Source: Marsupella aquatica
Lineage: Eukaryota > Marchantiophyta
DNA length: 64,000 bases
Direction: 5' to 3'
Assembly (NCBI GenBank): GCA_973895155.1
Contig: OZ316896.1
Location: forward strand, 13,020,001 to 13,084,000
The position numbers and the translations under genes were made by a program. The notes beneath the pieces were generated by a model that ran no database searches, was not told the origin of the DNA, and saw only the letters and a program-made list of their open reading frames with translations. This document shows, piece by piece, positions 57,555 through 64,000 of the stretch (its first letter is position 1; every line of letters begins with the position of its first letter).

Positions 57555-59465
57555 GTAGTGCGGGTGCAGGTTCCCAATTTTGAAACAATTTGGCTCATTT
57601 TATGTCCCAAGGGACTCCAGGAGTTTATGTATTGAGTTTCTAGGTCAGGATGCTTAATATAAGGAAATTCAATTTTCACTTCGTTCCCAGCTTCTACTAA
57701 TTGAATATACATGAGATGGAAGCAAGAAGATAAGCCACAATCTAGCATCTTAGCCAAACACATTCGTCCCGACAAAGCAAAACTACAATCACACAGTGCG
57801 AGTTGTGTCTGCACCGGCACCCCCAGTGAGACTGACCAGCATTTGGACTGCATCATTGTCTAGAGCTAGCAGTGGAAGGAATCAACATAGCTAGCAATGG
57901 AAGGTGCAGTGGAGATAGCATGGGGACAGGGAAGGAAATGCAGGTTCCTTAAGCATAAATTTCCAAAAATGGAACAACAGGAAATGAAGAATAGGCACTG
58001 AAGCGGTCAACTAGACAAACGTTGTAACAAGGCAGCAAGCATTGGATTAAGAAGAAGCAAGGTTTCATCAGCAGAAGCAAGGTTTCATCAACAATGGCAT
58101 TGTGAGACAAACCACTCCTTACAAATTTCTACAGACATCCTCCCCACTTGCAGCTTCTCGGCTAGGCTGGATTTCTTGTAAGACAAGTTTCTTGTAAGAA
58201 AGATTTCTTGTTTGGTGAGGAAAGATCAAAAAGCAACTGATCAATGCCTTCTTGTCATCTAGAAGAGCTGGATGCAGCCCTGTCTCACATTTAATGTTAA
58301 ACTGAATGAAAGACATTATGCGCATGCACAAAAGAAAGACATGAATATAATTAAGGTAGGTTTTAAGGAGCGGAGTCAGCAGTCAGACTTAGAAAGTTCA
58401 AATTGAAGCGCCATTAGTTTGGCGTGGTCAAGAGTAAATAAATGTTGGTCAGGGATACTCACCTCTTTTGAATGTATTACTGACTCAGCTAAGCCCAGCT
58501 AGACAGAAGTCACTCAGACCCACAAAAAAGTGAAGATCCACCTCCAAGCCGGAGCTCTATCCTCGGGGGTTTCACTTCCACGAAAATGGCATATCACGTG
58601 CGACGAAGGATAGGGTCATTTTATTGGTTCTAAGGGAAGACTTAAGAATTTTTGTAGAAGAACAATAGGGTCTTTCAAATTCAATTTTGAGACTTATAAG
58701 AACATTAGGGCCTTTTTAATCCAATTTTTAGAATATTCCAAGAATATTCCAACTTTATAGGGGTTAAAAAATAAAAATAAATTCTTATATTTTAGGGGGT
58801 CCGAGCCCTAAAAACGTCGCAGGCGATGGGGAGGTCCCCATATAGTGAGACCCCCGAGGCTCTATCACTTCAGTAGAGCAGCTTCTGGACGGAACCAACT
58901 CTAATCAGCCCCACAGAACACAAATGTTAAGGCTCCAAGTCAGAGCTCACTTCAGCCGAGGTGGACATCGCAGCTAGACCATTCAGTATAGGCAGTATGG
59001 AGCCTGAGACTACACTCATTGTTCAGAATTGAGGTGATGAAAGTGAGTTGGCATCAGTGGATACAATGAGAGGGGAAAAAATTCTGACCAAATCACACCT
59101 CTATAATCAGAGAGGTTCTATTTCCAGGGAACTCATTCATTGACCAGAGTAATATGGCCCACATTTAATTAGACTATGATAGACTCTTCCTCTGCAGACT
59201 CAAACTCGAGGAACCCCCACGGATGCCAGCATATACACGAGCTAGAAGCAAGAAGACAAGTCGCAATCTAGCATCTTGGCCAAACACATTCTTCCTGGCG
59301 ATAGTAACTGCAAGCAAGGGGGAGACAGGGAGAACAAGGAGAATAGGGAGGCAACTCACAATGGAGCTAGGTAGCTCATGATCAAGCAACTTGCAATTGC
59401 AGCAACAGTAGTCTTAGCAGCAAGCGATTGAGCTCCAGGAAATGACAAACCCGCAGCTGAGTCCT
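57555..59465 (+). other. CACTA-3 interior without a gene; a 70-base direct repeat
   Basis: A stretch around 57716-57785 (GCAAGAAGATAAGCCACAATCTAGCATC...) recurs in diverged form at 59243-59310, same orientation. A shorter AAGCAAGGTTTCATCA duplication lies at 58056-58090. The rest shows no coding signal. Confidence 0.55.
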
Positions 59466-59559
59466 CAACTGACAAAATGTTCGCCACTCGACCCTCCTTC
59501 CAACTGCAACCGCCAGATAGTAGGAATAAGATAGAGAGGTTGCAGCCTTCTCAGTGATC

Positions 59560-59730
59560 CAATAGCACCTCTCTTACCACCTCCGCTCTTAGCACATCTG
59601 CTCGCACCTCCGCTCTTAGCACCTCCTTTGGCACCTGAGCTGCTCTCAGCACCTCCGCTCGCACCTCCGCTCGCACCACCTCCTTTGGCACCTGAGCCGC
59701 TCTCAGCACCCTCTGCTCGCACCGCCGCCC
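59560..59730 (-). repeat. CACCTCCGCTC-type minisatellite in CACTA-3
   Basis: Repeats of GCACCTCCGCTCTTAGCACCTCC and variants. The minus-strand ORF 59465-59866 reads Ala/Gly/Ser-rich only because of this repeat, so I do not call it a gene. Confidence 0.7.
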
Positions 59731-61026
59731 AAATTGAAGCTACGTAGCAATCCTCAGCAGTGTGTGACAGAAGCACTCCACTCCAGCTCCACTCCGCTCG
59801 AGCTCCACTCCAACTGCTCTCCGCTCGTAGCTCCTCGGCCAGACCGGCGGCCAGAGCAGCTCCCAAATTGCAGCTCCTGCCCGCCCACAGCTCCTCCCAG
59901 TCCTAGAGCTCGTCGTCCACTGCAGCTCACCTCTCCACTCCGCAAGCCGGTCGCCCTCTCAGCTTGAATGCTCTAGAGCTTTGAAGGTAAACCTTCAAGC
60001 TCCAAGCGCAAAACTCCCCTACGCGAAGGAACTGCCCCGATCGCGAAGCACACTCCCCACTTCGTGAGACCGCGCACAATGTGACGACCTTCAGGCACGA
60101 CGAATGTCCCCGTAATGGACAAGTGAGTTTTTCTGAAACAAAAACCTCCGAGTTCCCATGCACATTGAACTGAACTTTGCACTCTGCTGGCGTGTTTAAA
60201 CCCTAAACAAAACCCGCGCACCCTAAACTCGTGTCCAAAGGCACACTCACGCACAAAGCATACCTTAACACTTAGTGACACTTAGTGAACCAAACCCAAT
60301 GAGCCTCGACCACTTTGCGTTGACATGAGCCGTTGATACACATGTTAGTACCCTAAAGCAAATTGGACACGACACTTTGTGAGCAAAGATTAAATGAACG
60401 CAACTATAACCTCTTAGAACGCAACTGTAAATTAACCCTTACACATGCCACTTAGGGAGGGTGGACAAAGAATGGGGGCCAGACACTACTTTAGCCCTGA
60501 ATTGAAAATGATATCACCCCAATATTCTTGTCAAAGTTGCCCATGAACTCTAAGGAATCCATTGAGCAGCATAAGACTCACTATTATAGAGGCAAGTACT
60601 CCCATGCACGTTTAATTAGGCTAGGATAACTACAATGCTCTTGACATGAAGACATTTAACTAGTTCTGCAACCCTAAACCCCCATTCCTTCTATGTGCAC
60701 CTAGTGCTCCCGACTCCGCAAGTTGCAAGTCAAGGGTTGTAAATGGAACATTCCGTGATGTCTAGAGTGCATGTAATCCTTCTTGCACTCTATTTCAGAA
60801 TGCCGTAATGGAGAGTAGCTTATTCAACTTACATATGACTGCCCTACTAGTGTTACAATTGCTACTTTATCAGAAGTTGTAGGAATGACTTTCACAAATA
60901 TCCCCCAAAAATCAGTTGATAAAATGTAACAACAATGACTCCCCTAAACTTGGAGTCATGTATTTTTGAAAGTCTCCCTAAAGTCACAAAGCATAGGGTC
61001 TCAAAAGGGGACGTTTTCTTCTAGTG
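59731..61026 (+). other. Right part of CACTA-3, no gene
   Basis: GC-rich up to 60070, then AT-rich to the right terminus. It holds a few GTGAC/AGTCAC words near the end. I see no gene. Confidence 0.45.
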
Positions 61027-61277
61027 GAGATTTGGTGAAGATGAAGAGCGTTGTGGACAATTCCATGATAGTGGCAGAAGGTGAGGTGGCAGGGCTGCCA
61101 GGAGAAGATAAGTTTCATTGTGCAGATTTTGAAAGCCCTTTTTTGCGAGTGCGTGTGATTGAAGTGTTTGTAGATGTGGCATTGCCATTTGCCAATGCAG
61201 GGGAGAAACAGTCTAAATTATCTGATGTGAAAGGGATGAATGCCCTATGGAACTCTAGATTGCTTAAGAAGCAATAG

Positions 61278-61619
61278 AAATAGCATTTTGTCAAGAAACA
61301 CTAGACATGATAGAATCAACTCTGTTTTTCTATAAAACATGCAGAGTGATTGGTATGTTAGGTTGTAACAATTGACAATCTAATATTATTGATGCCAATG
61401 TAATTTTGTTTCATAAATTTGCATTGAGTTCAATAGTTATTGTGAGACTTATGAAGGTATCTTGTATGAATGTCAATTGGATTTGTGATATATATGGAAT
61501 GTTTCTTTAAGTTTTCATTCAGCAAATCTATTGAATGGCTTTGTAATGTATGATTTTTGAATGACATGAAGTTTTATTTATCATGATCACTTAAATTTGA
61601 ATTTCTCCAAATCATTGAA
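61278..61619 (+). other. 3' UTR side of the CACTA-1 TNP1-like gene
   Basis: AT-rich, no ORF. It lies between the TAG at 61275-61277 and the start of the right subterminal repeats. Confidence 0.45.
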
Positions 61620-62339
61620 TATTTCACCTAAATGACTGGTTGGAATGACTGATGTAATGGTCATTATCCACTACTATCTTTGTGACCAATATGACCCAAC
61701 TCTGGTCATTAAAGACATAGACTAAATGATTCAAAGAATGACATATACAATGATCGCTCTCATGGTCATTATAAATAAGTCCGCTATGACTCATTTTATG
61801 TCATTCAAGACATGTCATTAATGACTAATGTGTATCTTTATGTGTCTCCTCCTAATTAAACCACGTGTCTTAATATGACTTGTTTATATCGTAGTCATTT
61901 TGGACACGTCCAAAATGACCCAAATATATTGCCAAATGGTGAATCCTCTTTGAACCATGTGTCACTATTTGATTTGTTATATAATGTACGTCATTTTGGA
62001 CAAGTCCAAAATGACCAATGTTATTTGTTTTTTGATTGCCATGTGTCATTGTGTGATTGGGTACGGGGACCGTCGACGGTCAACGGCAATTGACCGTCGA
62101 TGGTGATTTGTGTCGTCATTTTGGACCGTTCAGCATTTATGACCATATCATAAAAACCGTCATTTAGGATAGTATGAAATGACCACATGTTTTTAGCATC
62201 ATTTGTCCAAAAGGACCGTGACCAAAATGTCCATTGTGACGCGTCTGGAAAGACAAGAACGATTGCGTCATTGTTTTGTTAAAAAGACCTGATTAATAGT
62301 CATTGTTTCCGTCATAAAATACATTGTTTTCTACTAGTG
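61620..62339 (+). repeat. Right subterminal region of CACTA-1 (GTCATT), with hairpins
   Basis: About 25 GTCATT/AATGAC words. Two near-identical hairpins occur: GTCATTTTGGA-CACG-TCCAAAATGAC (about 61894-61919) and GTCATTTTGGA-CAAG-TCCAAAATGAC (about 61991-62016). A perfect GACCGTCGACGGTC palindrome lies near 62070. Only 0.7 kb long, against 5.4 kb at the left end. Confidence 0.85.
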
Positions 62340-63964
62340 ACATTTCATTTAAAGATGCCTTATAGGACCCAGGTTGGTATGCCGCAATGAAAGAAGAATA
62401 TGACAGCTTGATCAGGAATAAGACTTGGAAACTTGTGGCATTACCACCAGGACGTACGTCGGGCCATTTCATCTAAATGGGTGTACAAGTCTAAACCCAT
62501 CCACGACTCTGCTAATCCAACCCATGCCCGATTGAAGGCCCGCCTTGTTGCCAGAGGTCTCGAACAACAACCTGGAATAGACTACAATGACACTTTTGCC
62601 CCAGTTGTTCGCTGGTCAACTCTTCGAACTGTTGTTGCTCTCGTTGTTGCATCCGGATGGCCCATCAGCCATATGGACTTGATTACCGCTTTTCTCAATG
62701 GAACTCTTAAGGAGCTGTTGTTCATGCATCAACCCCCTGGCTTCGCTCAACCTGGCTTGGAGCATCTCATTTGTCAATTGAACAAATCCATTTACGGACT
62801 GAAACAATCTCCCCGAGAGTGGTATCAAGAAATTGACACCTCCCTCCAGGAACAAGGTTGGACCCGTAGCACGGCTGACCCAAATCTCTATTACTTACAG
62901 CAGGATTCTTCACTTGTCCTCCTACTTCTATACGTCAATGATTTAATTACTCATTACCAGCAATGACTCAGCACTCATCACCATTGTCAAGAAAAATCTT
63001 CATAGCCGGTATGAGATGAAGGACCTTGGCGAACTCCGGAAATATCTTGACGTGGAATTCACTCACACTACCAACGGACTGTTCCTTCACCAACAACCTT
63101 ATGTTGTGCAGATCTTACAAGACTCTGGCATGATCGACTATCGACATGCCTTCACTCCTCTCCCTGAAGGCTTTGCTACTCGATCAGATTCTAACACTCT
63201 GCCCGTCGATCGCTCAGCATACTGCACCCTTGTCGGTAAACTATTATTTCTTACTACTACCCGACCTGACCAGTCCTACTCTGTCGGTAAGGTGGCCCGT
63301 TTTGTCTCAGCCACACATGCAGCATTTGGATGCAGTCAAGCACATTCTTCGATACATTAAGCACATGGTTGACTATGGGATCTCTTATCAGCGCACTTCT
63401 CAGCCTCTACTCGCTGGCTACACTAATGCTGACTACCTTGGGTGTCTGGATACTCGACGATCTACTGTTGGATATGTTTTTATGCTTGCCTCTGGACCTA
63501 TCTCCTGGGCCAGCAAAAGGCAACCTACAATTTCCAACAGCACCACTGAAGCTGAGTACAAGACCCTTTCTGAAGCTGCGAAAGAGGCCGTCTACCTACG
63601 TTGATTACTTCTGGAATTACACAAAACTCAAGCGGACATCTCTATTCCCGTTCAGTGCATGAATGTCAGCATTCACAAGGACCTAGCTACAGCCACCATT
63701 CCTTCTGCTCAGGACCTTCATCTCCATTGCGATAACCAGGGCTCTATACGTCTTGCTCAGAATCCGATCTTTCATGCTCGTACAAAGCACATTGAGGCTA
63801 AACATCACTTCATACGAGAACGGATCCTTGAAGGGGAACTGTCTTTGCATAACGTCAATACCGATGAACAACATGCTGACATCTTTACTAAACAAGTCTG
63901 TCGACAAACCTTTGAGCGACACCGGGGCTTCCTTGGCATCCGCTCTAAGACCCTGTTCATCTAG
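62340..63964 (+). pseudogene. pol: Copia reverse transcriptase and RNase H, several lesions
   Basis: Continues the copia pol after CACTA-1: a TAG in the first block (KDAL, stop, DPGWYAAMKEEYDSL), a frame change near 62455, then open 62433-62966 with ARLVARGLEQQPGIDY, MDLITAFLNGTL, KSIYGLKQSPREWYQ. The catalytic YVDD box reads YVND (62931-62942). Further frame changes occur near 62965 and 63330-63350. RNase H follows with GYTNADYLGC (Asp expected at the Asn), ISWASKRQPTISNSTTEAEY, and DNQGSIRLAQNPIFHARTKH, ending at TAG 63962-63964. Loss of active-site Asp in both domains plus the stops makes it inactive. Confidence 0.9.
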
Positions 63965-64000
63965 CTTTTCTCGCATCAATCCTCTCTTCGATCAACTTTC
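63965..64000 (+). other. Copia sequence after pol stop
   Basis: 36 bases with no feature. The polypurine tract and 3' LTR should follow beyond the window. Confidence 0.3.

Larger units (their letters stand above)
53654..61026 (-). mobile_element. CACTA-3: 7.4 kb En/Spm-type element without tnp2, TSD GAG
   Basis: Starts CACTAGAAGAATCC at 53654 and ends TTTTCTTCTAGTG at 61026, with GAG at 53651-53653 and 61027-61029. Both ends share a 3-bp-offset GAGACC and GTGACT farther in. Excision restores the last exon of the CACTA-1 TNP1-like gene (ARGDL). It encodes a TNP1-like gene on the minus strand, has a captured eL20 fragment, and has no sign of tnp2, so it would need transposase from elsewhere. 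Confidence 0.92.
51131..61277 (+). pseudogene. tnp1: CACTA-1 TNP1/TNPA-like gene, about nine exons, last exon split by CACTA-3
   Basis: Exons with GT-AG borders: about 51131-51283, 51373-51469, 51572-51637, 51733-51836, 51959-52408, 52507-52719, 52833-53048 (or 53060), 53225-53559, 53641-53653 plus 61030-61277. Phases agree throughout. The exon at 51959 holds the Transposase_24-like block (VWKNMAAEWEYVGG, RERHKMHVYWKKV, KWAALVSHFTNPAL, SKQMTDKRARVQ). The last exon holds the TNP1/EN/SPM (Transposase_23-like) beta domain (KMKSVVDNSMIVAEGEVAGL to WNSRLL). In En/Spm such a protein binds subterminal repeats and pairs the ends. The middle is Ser/Pro/Lys-rich. No internal stop is seen in the exons, so CACTA-3 may be its only lesion. 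Confidence 0.8.
6765..62339 (+). mobile_element. CACTA-1: 55.6 kb En/Spm element (about 18.4 kb without nested insertions)
   Basis: The right end is canonical: TTTTCTACTAGTG ending at 62339, the reverse complement of CACTAGTAGAAAA. The left end is degenerate: ACATGGAAGAAAACA at about 6766 aligns with CACTAGTAGAAAACA and is followed by a shared TTTATGAC...AATGAC. Removing the element joins copia AGTG to ACATTTC in frame. The 3-bp target is ACA at the right and ACG or GAC at the left, so one end is mutated and the left boundary is uncertain by a few bases. Both flanks are packed with GTCATT/AATGAC words. It encodes tnp2 and TNP1-like proteins and a PHD gene, all on the plus strand, and contains solo LTR B, CACTA-2 and CACTA-3. 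Confidence 0.85.
1..64000 (+). mobile_element. Ty1/copia retrotransposon, outermost shell of the nest (internal region only)
   Basis: Pieces at 150-903, 4700-6764 and 62340-63964 together form one copia-order polyprotein on the plus strand: gag, CCHC knuckle, protease, integrase, reverse transcriptase, RNase H. The pieces are separated by solo LTR A and by CACTA-1, and the frame rejoins at both junctions. Subtracting the insertions leaves about 4.6 kb, a normal size for a copia internal region. No LTR is visible at either edge, so both LTRs, if present, lie outside the window. The coding region contains stops, frameshifts and lost catalytic Asp residues, so it is a dead copy. It must be the oldest layer because the others interrupt it. 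Confidence 0.9.

Noticed and set aside
59465-59866. Minus-strand Ala/Gly/Ser ORF
   Set aside because: Open only because of the CACCTCCGCTC minisatellite; no start context, domain or splice support.

Overview
The window looks like transposon-dense nuclear DNA from a streptophyte plant, probably a land plant with a large genome. The evidence is plant-type Ty1/copia and Ty3/gypsy retrotransposons, En/Spm (CACTA) transposons with plant-only domains (transposase-associated domain, tnp2/Transposase_21, DUF4218, DUF4216, TNP1-like), GT-AG introns, an EDM2-like PHD module and a ribosomal protein eL20 (RPL18a) fragment. I cannot resolve the lineage and I see no intact stand-alone host gene, tRNA or rRNA.

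The 64 kb is one nested stack of transposable elements whose junctions can be read to the base. The outermost layer is a decayed copia element (gag from 150; RNase H ends at 63964). It is split by solo LTR A (904-4699, target duplication TGGAG) and by CACTA-1 (about 6765-62339). CACTA-1 is split by solo LTR B (17203-21180, CATGG), CACTA-2 (23391-49252) and CACTA-3 (53654-61026, GAG). CACTA-2 is split by solo LTR C (27936-30284, CCCAT) and by a full-length gypsy element D (32413-45790, CAGCT). Removing each insertion plus one target copy rejoins the interrupted reading frame, which independently confirms most boundaries. Without the insertions CACTA-1 is about 18.4 kb, CACTA-2 about 10.1 kb and the visible copia about 4.6 kb.

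The CACTA elements carry more than transposase. CACTA-1 has tnp2, a TNP1-like gene and a PHD-finger gene resembling EDM2. CACTA-2 has tnp2, a gene ending in a SET methyltransferase domain, and an unrecognised coiled-coil / Gly-Ser-rich gene. CACTA-3 has only a TNP1-like gene plus a captured eL20 fragment. Each element has its own subterminal repeat word: GTCATT in CACTA-1, TCCGAT in CACTA-2, GTGAC in CACTA-3.

The second theme is a protein family that I cannot name. It occurs three times: as the only gene of solo LTRs A and B, and as the 3' accessory ORF of gypsy D. Its order is an N-terminal helical part, a linker, a conserved domain reminiscent of the 'putative plant transposon protein' / plant mobile domain group, a Pro-rich linker and a long coiled coil. 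Gypsy D also has ORFs inside its LTRs and ahead of gag. Nearly every coding region is decayed by stops, frameshifts or Asp-to-Asn changes; several of these fit CpG deamination.
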